Part shown: positions 1 through 10,600 of the stretch, one piece after another
Position numbering within the stretch: position 1 is the stretch's first letter
Layout of the letters: the number at the start of each line of letters is the position of its first letter
Origin: an uncultured Bacteroidales bacterium
GTDB taxonomy: Bacteria > Bacteroidota > Bacteroidia > Bacteroidales > P3
Assembly: GCA_900316055.1 (NCBI GenBank)
Contig: ONBK01000004.1
Span: forward strand, 124,001 to 188,000
Direction of reading: 5' to 3'
DNA: 64,000 nt
Notes under the pieces: model-generated
What the model was told of the DNA's origin: nothing
What the model saw: the letters and a program-made list of their open reading frames with translations, nothing else
Databases searched by the model: none
Program-made: the position numbers and the translations under genes

Positions 1-501
1 TGGACCTACTACTATGAAACCGGCGAACGCTGGCGCACGGGCAACTACGTGGGCGGCATGCGCGAAGGCACCTGGACCACCTACTACGAGTCCGGCGCCA
101 AACTCCACGAAGGACGCTGTGTCGACGGCAAGGAAGAAGGACGCTGGACGGCCTGGTACGAGAACGGCAAGGTCGACTACTTCGGCGACTTCTCCCACGG
201 CCTCAAAAACGGCGAATGGAAAGGTCTCTACGATGATGGTTCCACACGCTACGTCATCCACTACCGCAATGACGAGAAAGACGGCGAAGAAGTCCGCTAC
301 TACCCCAACGGTAAGATAGAAATCCGACAGAACTTCAAGAATGGCCGTCTCGACGGCAAATACGAGCGCAACAACGAAGCCGGTGCACCTGTCGAACGCG
401 GCCAGTTCCGCAACGGCGAGAAAGACGGCAAATGGCAGTGGTACGACAACGGCCGCGAAGTCTACTCAGCCAAGTTCAAAGACGGGAAAGAAGTGAAATG
501 A
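1..501 (+). CDS. MORN-repeat / YwqK-type protein (5' truncated by window)
   Basis: The reading frame is open from base 1, so the N-terminus lies outside the window; 166 residues are visible. They are a tandem series of about 22-24-residue units of the MORN_2 / YwqK type (for example GEWKGLYDDGSTRYVIHY and GKWQWYDNGREVYSAKF), rich in Y/W-x-x-G-K. Such repeats occur in Bacteroidota proteins often auto-named YwqK-family antitoxins, but a real antitoxin role is not shown by sequence. The stop codon overlaps the start of maf in an ATGA arrangement, so the two are probably translationally coupled. Family call is firm, function unknown. Confidence 0.8.
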   Translation, partial: WTYYYETGERWRTGNYVGGMREGTWTTYYESGAKLHEGRCVDGKEEGRWTAWYENGKVDYFGDFSHGLKNGEWKGLYDDGSTRYVIHYRNDEKDGEEVRYYPNGKIEIRQNFKNGRLDGKYERNNEAGAPVERGQFRNGEKDGKWQWYDNGREVYSAKFKDGKEVK

Positions 502-1109
502 AACTCCTGCTCGCCTCCCAATCGCCCCGCCGCCGACAGCTCCTCGCCCAACTGGGCTACTCCCTCGAATGCATCTCACTCGATGTCGACGAGCACGTCC
601 CCGACGGCATCCCGGCCGCCGAGATAGCCGAAATGCTCGCCTGCCGCAAAGCTGCCGCTTTCGACCTTTCAACTTCCAATTTCCAATTTCCAATTTCAGA
701 CGACATCGTCCTCGTCGCCGCCGACACCGTTGTCGTCCTCGACGACCAACCCCTCGGCAAGCCCGCCTCGCGCCAGCAGGCCATCGACATGCTCCACGCA
801 CTCTCCGGCCGACACCACTCTGTCTACACAGGCGTCTGCCTCCGCCCCCTCACTCAAACAATCACGCAATCAAGCAATCAAGCAATCACTCATCATTTCT
901 CCGAGCGCACCGATGTCCATTTCCGTCCCCTCACCGACGACGAAATCATCCACTATGTCGACACCTACAAGCCCTTCGACAAAGCCGGGGCCTATGGCAT
1001 CCAAGAATGGATAGGCATGATCGGCATCTCACGCATCGACGGCTGCTACTACAACGTCATGGGCCTGCCCCTCGCCGCCCTCTACTCCCACTTGCAGACC
1101 CTCCTGTAA
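498..1109 (+). CDS. maf: Maf nucleoside triphosphate pyrophosphatase
   Basis: Maf-family house-cleaning enzyme that hydrolyses non-canonical or dTTP/UTP-type nucleotides to monophosphates in the cytoplasm. The start at 498 (ATGA overlap with the upstream stop) gives 203 aa beginning MKLLLASQSPRRRQLL, the family N-terminal signature; an earlier Met at 432 lies inside the upstream gene. AADTVV (about residues 74-79) and DKAGAYGIQ (about 161-169) are the other conserved blocks. Two non-conserved inserts stand out: residues 57-67 (NFQFPIS), coded by 7-bp ATTTCCA repeats, and residues 119-133 (QSSNQAI), coded by 8-bp CAATCAAG repeats. Both fall between conserved blocks, so the enzyme is probably active. 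Confidence 0.93.
   Translation: MKLLLASQSPRRRQLLAQLGYSLECISLDVDEHVPDGIPAAEIAEMLACRKAAAFDLSTSNFQFPISDDIVLVAADTVVVLDDQPLGKPASRQQAIDMLHALSGRHHSVYTGVCLRPLTQTITQSSNQAITHHFSERTDVHFRPLTDDEIIHYVDTYKPFDKAGAYGIQEWIGMIGISRIDGCYYNVMGLPLAALYSHLQTLL
666..699 (+). repeat. In-frame 7-bp microrepeat insert in maf
   Basis: Tandem ATTTCCA-type units lie inside maf and encode NFQFPIS between two conserved blocks. Similar units occur in the intergenic DNA upstream of fusA2 at about 47070-47099. Confidence 0.75.
851..898 (+). repeat. In-frame 8-bp microrepeat insert in maf
   Basis: Degenerate CAATCAAG units inside maf encode TQTITQSSNQAITHH. The same unit occurs in aroE (three sites), the 22.4-kb barrel gene and the LRR gene. 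Confidence 0.8.
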
Positions 1110-1215
1110 GACTGTACTATCTAAATCCTCCCGTCAATTGTTATCCCACAAAATAAATCTTGTGGCAGACACCTGTTCCTGTAACCCAGGGCAGTCTGTA
1201 TGAGAACGGCTTTCT

Positions 1216-1698
1216 TCACTGCTGTTTGTTTTCCTCAGAAAAGCCAACCCGCAAGGGGTTGCTGGCGGTACCCTGCTGACTGCCGTTGACAAAGGGGAAA
1301 ACGTCGTCGGAGTGGAAGATGTTGTGGTAATAAGAGGAGTAGTAGCGTAGCGTAATGAGATTGCCGTCCTCGGCATGCTGCGGGGGTACGATAAAGAGGA
1401 AGAACAATGTGCCCGATGGAGCGACGAGGCCAACGCACTCGTCGCCGACGAAGGCCGCGACGCGGTCGGCGGTGTCAATAGTCCAAAGACTGTCGCCACC
1501 CTGCAGGTCGACACCAATGACGGCGGTCATGCTGGTGGTATAGTCGTAATCGGTGCTGACGCTCCATGCGGGGTCTGTAATATTGCCGAACATCGGGTTC
1601 GGCTCCGCGACGCTGTCGCCCTCCTCCTTGCTGCAAGAGGCAAGGAAGAGGAGGGCAGAAATCATCATTGTACCTATGGTCAATATGCTGCGTTTCAT
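1216..1698 (-). CDS. Small lipoprotein with a T9SS-cargo-associated domain
   Basis: 160 aa with a lipoprotein signal peptide ending LFLASC, so the mature protein is probably lipid-anchored. The middle, DRVAAFVGDECVGLVAP followed by LFFLFIVPP and ITLRYYSS, resembles a segment of the neighbouring 3127-aa protein (NDIVAAMIGNDIVGMANV, then LYMTIYG and VKFRLWQAS). The two proteins therefore share one domain type. Its ATG overlaps the stop of that gene in a 4-base ATGA overlap, so it is the last gene of the operon. Function unknown; a surface or T9SS-linked role is inferred from the context. Confidence 0.75.
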   Translation of the reverse strand: MKRSILTIGTMMISALLFLASCSKEEGDSVAEPNPMFGNITDPAWSVSTDYDYTTSMTAVIGVDLQGGDSLWTIDTADRVAAFVGDECVGLVAPSGTLFFLFIVPPQHAEDGNLITLRYYSSYYHNIFHSDDVFPFVNGSQQGTASNPLRVGFSEENKQQ

Positions 1699-4600
1699 TT
1701 CTTAATTAGTTTGATGGTGGTTAATGTTCCATTGTTGTTTACCGTGGCGAAGTAGACCCCTGCGGGGAGGTCGGCTGGTGTCCAACCGCTCGTCGTGATG
1801 CGGTCGATGAGAACACCATCGATATTATAGATGGTGATGGTGAAGTCATCGGCCCAACCCTCGGTGGCTACGAAGTCCACATGGTTTGTGAAGGGTATCG
1901 GGTAGGCGGTGACCTGCGAGGTGAGAGGTGAAAGCACGACGGGGTTGGCAAGCGTACCTATATGACGGTTTGGTTGAGTGGAAAGTGAAGAGTGGAGAGT
2001 GGAAAGTTTGGTGGCGGTGCCATCATATTCCATCGTGAACGAGAGGTCTCCTGGTTGGTCGGTGCCGAGTGTGAGGAAATAGAGTGTATCTCCATCGACC
2101 AACATCGGTTCTGCAACACCGACATTCTCACCCGCCACGTAGGCGCGCAAGGGCGAAACACTATTCATTCCTTCAACACGGGCGATGAGAGTCATGTTGG
2201 TGGCTGGCCGGAATGTCTGGTCGGCCTCGTTGGATTGGTCAACCCCGTCGCCCTTGCTTCCCTTGCTGCTGCGCGAAGGACGGAAGGTGAAGTTCACCGT
2301 GCCGTCGGCTTGGCGGTGTAGCAGGTATCCTTGGCCGGGCGTGAGCACCTTCAGCGAGCCTTCCCAGCGCTCATTCTCCGAATAGACGGCGAAAGCGGTC
2401 TGCGACTTGATGATGTCGCCAACGCTCATATGCTCGATGTAGTCGGCCATCGCGTTGGTGATGTTCTCGGTGCTGCTGAGCAGGTAAGGGAAGGCGTTCC
2501 AACCTTGGTGCAGGGGGATGGTGCGGTCGGCCTCCGAGGAGAGGCGACGGCCCGCCAACTGCGTGTTGTAGTGGAATTCGCCCGTGCGCATCATGTACAT
2601 CTGCTTATGATCCAGTCTCGTGAGTGTGCCCACCCACTGATCGCCGTCCCATTCAGCAAACTGCAGCGTGGCGACGCTCTTTAGCTGGTCCTCCTTGTCC
2701 CACGGCGTGGCATTGTAGAGAAGGTCGCCGATGGCACTGTTGGCGTCGGGCTTCAGGTAGAACGAAATCCAGTTCCAACCCTCCATGATGTCAAGGTTCT
2801 GCACCTCGTTGGCCGAGGTGGAGAGGAGGACGGGGGTCGACGGCGGCAGTCCCACCATGTTGTCGGTATGGTAGGTGACGGCCGTCGAGCTACTCAGGCT
2901 GTAGATGCGGCCTGTCGAAGCCTGCCACAAGCGGAACTTGACCGGCATATTCTCCAACACTTCTGAGCCGTAGATGGTCATATAGAGGTAGCTCGTGCCA
3001 GCCTCGCCGTTGAAGTCGACATTCGCCATACCGACGATGTCATTGCCTATCATGGCGGCGACGATGTCGTTGGGGTCGCTGTCGTAGACACCGTCCACCA
3101 TCACCTGTCCACGCAGCGTCATCTGACGTTCGTAACCATTGGGGTTCGCATCGCCCCACGGGCAGAAGGCCTTGATTTCTACCATTATCTTCAGAGGCTC
3201 ACTGAGGCCGTCCTCGTCTGTGAGGTAGACAATCTCGGAATAGATGCCCACGGGGAGGTTGTGGTCGACGGTGAAGCGCACCGGGATAATCTCCTGCGGG
3301 TTGATGCTGCCGTAGCTCTGGTTAACGGTGAGCCAGTCGGGCAGGCCGTCGATGGTGTACTGATGGCGTCGGCCGCTGATATTCTGTATGTCGGTCGTGA
3401 GCTCGAAGTCGTTGACCGAAGTCTCGTACAAGGAGGCTTCCATATGGTTTACACCCCAGAGAAGGACATTCTTGTTCACATACACCTGCCACATGGTGGG
3501 ACTCACGGTGCGGTTGCCGTTGAGGTCCTCGACGTTGCGTACGGTGATGTAGATGTTGTTCTTGTTGATTTCACGGTCCTGCATATTGAGGTTGATGAGC
3601 AGCTCGTCGTTGTTGAAGCTCCAGTCGAAGTTCATCTTGGTCAGCAGGCCACGCTCGCGCACTGGTGCGATGTCCTCGTCGGTGGCGAAGAGGGCGTTGA
3701 GGGTGTCGAAGCCCGGAGACAGTGTCAAGGGTTGAATCTTTTCCACCACGGTACCGTCGGTGGTACGGAATATCTTGCGGTTGTTGATGGAGAAGTGCTC
3801 TTCCATGATGCCGTTGCTGTTCTCCACCTGTTCGCTGAAGGGCAGCCAGGCCACGAGGCCCATCTCGTCGCCGTAGGGGGCGAGGTTATCGTAGGCTTCC
3901 ACCAGACTCTTAGGCAACGCCTGCTCGAAGAGCACCAGCTCGTCGATGCTGCCGCGCAGCACCGAGCGGTTCCAGGCACCGCCAATCAGCATGTCGCCAC
4001 TCAGGCCGCTGAGCGTGTCGGTGGCGAAGGTATTCATCAGGTTGCCGTCGACATAGACGGCGGCATTGTTCAGCGTGCGGTTCACCGTCAGCACATAGTG
4101 GTGCCAGCTGCCGTCGGCGAAGGTGCCGGTGGCCTGTTGCATCAGGTTGCCGTTACGGAAGCGCAGGCGTCCGTTCTCGATGGCTATCAGCGTGCCGTCG
4201 AATCCGTCCACGCCCTGGTAGCCGCGCTGGCGCCAGCCCGCCGAGAAGAGCGGCACGTTATACTCCGTGGTGCGGAACCAGAACATCAGGGTGTAGTCAT
4301 GAATGTTGGAACGCGAGAGGATGTTCTGGTCGAGGCTCACGGCCTGTGTGCCGTCGAGGTGGAGGGCGAAGCCTGCGGGAGTGGTCCAGGCGAAGCCGTG
4401 GAGCGAAAGTGTCGAGCCGCTGGCCTTGTCGGCGCAGCTGGTGCCACGACCCTCGTTCATGGGATAGTAGGCCGCCAGTTTGCGCTCGTAGCCCGTCAGG
4501 CGTCGCTCGTGGGTCTCCGCGATGTCGGCCTGGCTCATGGCCTTGAGCCACACACGTGCCTCCAGCATGTTGCCGCGGAAGCCGTGGCCGAAGACCAGCG

Positions 4601-7600
4601 GGGCGCTCTGGGAGTTAAGAGTTAAAAGATAAGAGCTAAGAGTGGTATCGGCACTGGTGGCGGGGTCGGTCACCTCCTCGGTGCCGGCGAAGAAGCGCAC
4701 CCTGCTCTCGTCAAGGTCGACCACCATCACCATGCGGCGGAAGTCGGTGAGGGGCTCCAGACGCTTCGAGTGTACATAGCTGTCACCCACATAGGCGTAC
4801 ATGCGGCAGCTGTCGCCATCGGGCTCCAGGCCAAAGGAGATGCCGCCGGTGGGCGTGGTGTGGCCGAAAAGTTCCATATTGCCGCTGGGCAGAGCCGTGT
4901 AGGGCTTGGCCATGAGGTCGATGCTGAACGACTTGTCGGCCAGCACGCGTGTCACCGCACTGGAGGCACCGCAGCTCGGCGTGCCGTCGAAGTAGAGCGA
5001 GGTGCCGGTCGAGATGCGTCCGCTCGAGTTGGTGACGCCCAGCAGCTGGAAGTTATTGTCCTCGTCGAGGTAGTTGCCCGCGATGGGCTCGTTGAAGCGC
5101 AGCTTGATGTTGTCGGCCACGCCGAGTATGCCGTAGGCTGGCTCGGGCTGGCCGAAGACACGCGGACAGCGCGTGTCCTTGATGCCGCTGAAGACCTCGC
5201 TCGACTTGGTGATGAAGCCCGAGCCATGGCGACAGAAGCTCACGGCACGCAGGTCGTAGTGCTGCTCTATCGGGTCGCGCTCGCCGTAGAAGTGGATGTT
5301 GTCGATGCGGCCGCCGGTAATCATGGCTTTGTTGCCGCTGGCCATGCTGTAGAGCAAGCTGTCGGCATAGTAGGAGCAGAGGGTCACCCATTCGTCGACG
5401 CTCTGTGTCGACAACTTGTACTGGAACTCGATGTGGTCGAAGTTGCGGTAGTTGACGTCGAAGTCCTTGATGCCCACCGGCAGGTAGTAGCCCGTGGAGT
5501 CCTGCGGCGAAAGGGTGTTGAGCACCCAGTTGTCGTGCACCTGGTCGAGGCTCACGTCGCAACTCACCGGCATGAAGTGTACCGAGAACTGGGCCTTGCC
5601 TTTGGTCGAGGCGATGCAGGTCGACTGAAACTCGATAATGAGGTCCTCGAAGTCGTAGCCGTCGCCGGCATAGACCTCCATGGTCTTGGTAATGACTTGC
5701 GAACCAGTAAGGACAATCGTGCGCCCGTCGGTCAGCGGCATGCCGTCGATGAGGATACGTGCGCCGTGGGGGTTGCTCTGTTCATTCAACTTGAGCTTGA
5801 AGGTGATGGGATTGTCCATAGCTGCACCCACGGTGGCCTCAAGCTCGTTGTAGAGCTGGATGGTGAACAGCGCGGGACGGTCCACCGGCACGTTGCTGCG
5901 CTCGTGGACGTTGATGTCCACCTTGGGGTTCTCTAGCCGCAGCGCACCTGCCGAGAGAGGCGTCTTGGGATGGTAGAACTCGGTGCTGTCGGCCACCTCG
6001 CAGGGGCACTTGGCGGCGCCGCCACGCAGGTAGTAGACCAGCGAACCGTAGAGGTAGTCGTCGCCGTCATAGTCGTTACCATTGTCAACGAATTCACGCG
6101 TGGTGTCCGAGGCCACGTTGAAGGCAAACTCGCTGGCGCTCTTCTTCATGCGGTAGATGCTGACATCCATGTTGCCGTATTTGTCAGGGGCGAGGGTGAA
6201 GCCTATCTCGCGGGTGTGCGAGAGGCTCCTCATTGGGTCGCGTCCGAAGTTGAAGTCGATGATGGGCGTCAGAGAGAACTTGGTGGCCGAGCCAGGAGCG
6301 TTGACACCGACCAGGAGCGGGTTGATGCCATTTTCGCCCTGTGCATTGTTGCGTACTTTCGTAAAAGCGTTTCTGATGAGATTAACGATGGGTTTGGCAA
6401 AGGCGTTGGCGATGTTGCCAATAAGGTCGCCGGTGCCCACACCGAAGCCCGGGTAGTCCCAATAGACGTGGTAGGCATTGCTATAGGAGTAGTTTTCGCT
6501 GCGCGAGATGGTGAGGGGGCCGCTGACGGAATAGGTGGCCACTGAGTCGTGCTGGTGCTGGTGGATGGCAGCCACCTTCTCGGCCTCGTTCTGATACAGG
6601 AGCTGGACCCAGTCGGCGATGCGCTTATTGAGACTGGCCACCTCGTCGGTATAGAGATTCGATGAGCCGGTGGGGCGCATGGGCAGGTAGTAGTCTTCAC
6701 AGGCCCAGTTTTCGTCGTCGGGACTCACGCGGCTCCAATAGACCTGCGTGCCGCGGGCGTCGGCGGTGGCCTGCGCCGTGGCGCTGTCGCAGGTGAGCAG
6801 CAGGGCGTCGCGCTGGTGCGTCAGCTGCGGGATGAGGTTGTCGCGGATATGGCTGTGGGTGTAGGCGAAGGTGGAGTTCAGGTAGGGACCCGTCTCCAGC
6901 TCGCTGCCGATGACCAGGTAGTATTTGTTGCCGTTGGTGTCCACGCCCTCTCCCACGGTCTGCATGGAGCCGTTGGCACTGCTGCCGCCCAGGGCGCTGT
7001 AGGTCACCGAGTCGAGCGGCTGCACGGCATCCACGCGGCGGAAGTAGACATTCTGCACCGCACCGATATACACGTCGGCGTCCTGTCCCACATAGTAGGG
7101 GTCGCTACTGGTGCTGATGCGCTCGGCAGTCTTGAAGGTGTAGTTGCCTTGGTGCTTGTAGTTGTAGCTGCTGGTGATAGGTAGGGTAAAGTCGTAGGTA
7201 GTGCTAAAATCCATGTTCTGTCCCAAGAAGGTGCCGGCGCCCATGCCGACAAAGGCGCCCATGACGGTCTTGGCTTGTGTGCCGAGGGTGAGGCCGAACT
7301 CAAGGCCGAACTTGAACTGGAAGTCGTAGGTGTAGCTGTACGAGTACTCGGCGCCGCTCTCGATGTAGGCGCTGGAGTTGCTTCCCGGCGGGTCGCGCAG
7401 CACGTCGAGCAGCTGGATGGTGCCGTGGGTCGAGGTGACGGCGTCAGCATCGGTCTTGCGGCGACCGGTAACGTAGCCGCGCACAGCCTGCTGTTCCACA
7501 TACTCGCCGTCGCTCTCCACCGAGAGGTCGAGCACTCGTTGCACGTTGGTGTCGCTGCGCACGAAGGAGACATAATCGATGGGGATGCTGAAGTCGGCGC

Positions 7601-10600
7601 TGCCCAAGGTGTCGAGTTCCTTGCTCGACACCTGCGTGTTGGCGTTCTCGTTCTCGTGCATGCCGTTGTATATCTTGAGAGTGCCGCCCTTGATGCGTAC
7701 CTCGTCGGGGATGCCGTTGGGGTCGCTGTTGTAGTAATAGTCTTCGTGGGCGTAGGCGCGGAAGTCGTAGGTGCCGCTCTCGAAGACTGGGGCGCCGAAG
7801 AGGTAGCGGTAGGTGCCGTCGGCCTGCTTCGTGGCCACGGGCACCTGGATGTTCTCGTTGGTGATGGTCTGGCGCTTGATGGTGGGCTCGCCGAAGTAGT
7901 CCACCTCCATGCCCCACTTCAGCTGCTTGCAGGTGATGGTGATGGGGGCGCGGTAGGTCAGCTTGTAGTGGGCGTTGCTGGTGGCGTAGCGGGCATGCTC
8001 GCCCCAGCCGTTGGCAGCGGTGGGGGCTTCGTGCACGGTGTCGCGCACGGTGGCGGCACCGCTGAGGTCGAGCACCTCGCCCGTGCGACCACGGCCGAAG
8101 AGGGTGGCGTAGCCTGTGGCACTGGCCTGGATAATCTTCCAGCGCACAGGGAAGAGGTCGGCACTGAACTCGCCCGTCGCCGGGTCGGGCTCTATCACCA
8201 CACGCTTCAGCTGGTAGTGCACGTCCGTCTCTCCCACAGTATCCACCCTGTCAAAACCATCCACCCCGTTAAACCCGCCATACAGCAGGTGCGGCACCGT
8301 GTACTCCAGCGTGTCCTTGGTGAGGTCGCTGGGCACTCGCACCACATAGCTTACGTTGTCGCCCTCCAGCTCGAGCACCAGCTTGAGGTCGTCACCGAGG
8401 TTGTTGCGCGAAAGGCCGAGGCCGAGGGGCAGCGCCGTCTGGTCCAATCCACCGCAGACGCGCCCCGTGAGGCGCACCTTCGTCTCGTCCCATACGCGCA
8501 CGCCGTCCAGCGGAGTGCTGCGGGTAATCAGGCTGTCGTTATTGATGCGCACAAAACCGTCGCCATTGAAGTGGTGGCCCTCCTTCACCACCTGCAGGGT
8601 AAAGGCGCTACCCTGCGGCACGCGAATCTCGAAATTGCCGCTGGCGTCCGTCTTCACCGGCGTGTTGGCGAAGCGCATCAGGTTGCCGTTGAGGCGGAAG
8701 CAGGCGTCGCGCACCGGCACCGAGCTGTTCTCGAAGAGCACACGGCCGGTGAAGCGCACCGACGAGATATTGTCGAAGTCCACCCCCTGGGTGATGCAGC
8801 GGTGCAGCGTGAGGGTGATGGTGGCCGAGGGCGAGGTGGTGTTGTTGTAGTGGAACTGGGCGGTCTGCGAGGTGGGGGTGATGGCGTATTCCACACCGCC
8901 GCCATAGGGCAGGCTGTCGAAGAGGTAGGCACCGGTGCTGTCGGTGGTAGCCACCTGCACCGTGGCGCCGTTGTCGGTACGCGTGGCGGTGACGGTGATG
9001 CCGGGACAGCCGCTGCCGTCCTCGTAGTGCACGCGGCCCGCGATGCGGCCGTAGGGCGAGCGCGAGCCGGTGGTGACGTGGCTGGTGCTGACGGTGTTGC
9101 CCTCACAGGTGTAGCTCATGGTGACGCGGTATTGCCACACGGGGCTAATCTGCGGGTCGGCCTCGTGGTCCACCCAGAAGCTGTTGGTGGTGGTGCCGAG
9201 GGTGGTCCAGGCAGCGGAGGGGTCGTTGTCGGGCCGCGCCTCGACGAGGAACTCGTCCACCCCGCCGTCGGTCATGCCCCACGTGAGGCGTACATATTCG
9301 GGGCTCACCAGATGCGTGCCCTCCAGGCCGTCAAGGTTGCCGGCGTTGGTGTAGTAGGGATCTTCGCCTCCATCGCGCACAAAAGATATATTATGGCTGT
9401 AGCCGCCTTCTACATCATACCCTTGTTCAAACTGCCATGTCCACACTGGTGGTTCCAACGTAGCTTCGCTCCTTTCCACGCCAAGTTCGTACTTATAGTG
9501 TATGCAGGGATTGTTCAACACATCGGTATAGTGAAGAATGATGCTAGGGTTGTCAGAATCGTGTTCAGGATGGTAGAATACCCTGTCAATAGAGGCTTGG
9601 ATGCTATCGGCTGATATGGGAATACGGATGGTGTCTCCTGTCTCCTGCATAATCTTGTAGATATACAGCGTAGCATGGTCGTCCCAATAGGAATATCTGT
9701 AACGTTTGTTGAAGTCTCTCCCGTTTCCGTAAATGTTATTGAATAATTTGATGGACAGATGCACCTTATGGTTGTCAGCGAAATTATCATCGGCTTTGTA
9801 GGTTTGAGCTTCGCAGGGGAAAATAGGCAAACGAGGTGCGGGGGACGGAGTACAACTGCCCGAACGGGCGTAGTCGTGTCCCTCCCAGCCCCAGATGGCC
9901 GACGATGTACGTCGCACGCGGTAATAGACTGTGTAGCTGTTCTCCACAGGATTGCGCCATGCCGCACGTGAGGAATCGACGTAAGTGAACAGCTTATTGT
10001 TCATGGCACTGTCGGCCCACTCGATGGGTAGCATAGCGATGGTCTGCGCGTCGCTGAAGTCGCTCTGGTAGGCACGCTGTATCTCGAACATGTCGTTGGG
10101 TACGATGTCCTCGGTGTGGGGATAGGCCAGATACCATCTTAGCTCCTTGTAGCGAAAGTCTTCATACCACAGCCCGTCGCGTTCGTAGGAGTGACGGGTC
10201 ACCCAGAAATTATATATCTTGTGATAAGCCGGGATGGCCACCTTGTTGGAGGTGAGCCAGCGGATGACGTCCGTCGTGTCGGAGGCCTCCCTGCCTTGCA
10301 CCTGCACATACATCATAAAGCCCGGCTGCACGGTGTCCCGCGGCTGCACATAGAGCATGTCGCTCTGATTCTGGCAAGGAATCTGAGCAGAGTTCCAGGA
10401 GGTGTAGTACTTTAGGGGTGTCTGGAAAATCACATAGGGCACCGCCACCTTGCCAACGTTGGCCGTGCTGCTGGCGGTGCAGAAGATGGGGTCTATCAGT
10501 TGCGGATGCACGCTGGTGCTGCTGAGGTTGCTGAAGGTGCCCAGCGTATGATTGAAGATATTTTCCCCCAGATCGTCTGCCACGTCGTAGAAATGCAGTT

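Noticed and set aside
7275..9614. A 779-codon plus-strand frame within the giant minus-strand gene.
   Set aside because: Antisense shadow without start context; the minus strand shows clear domains in order.
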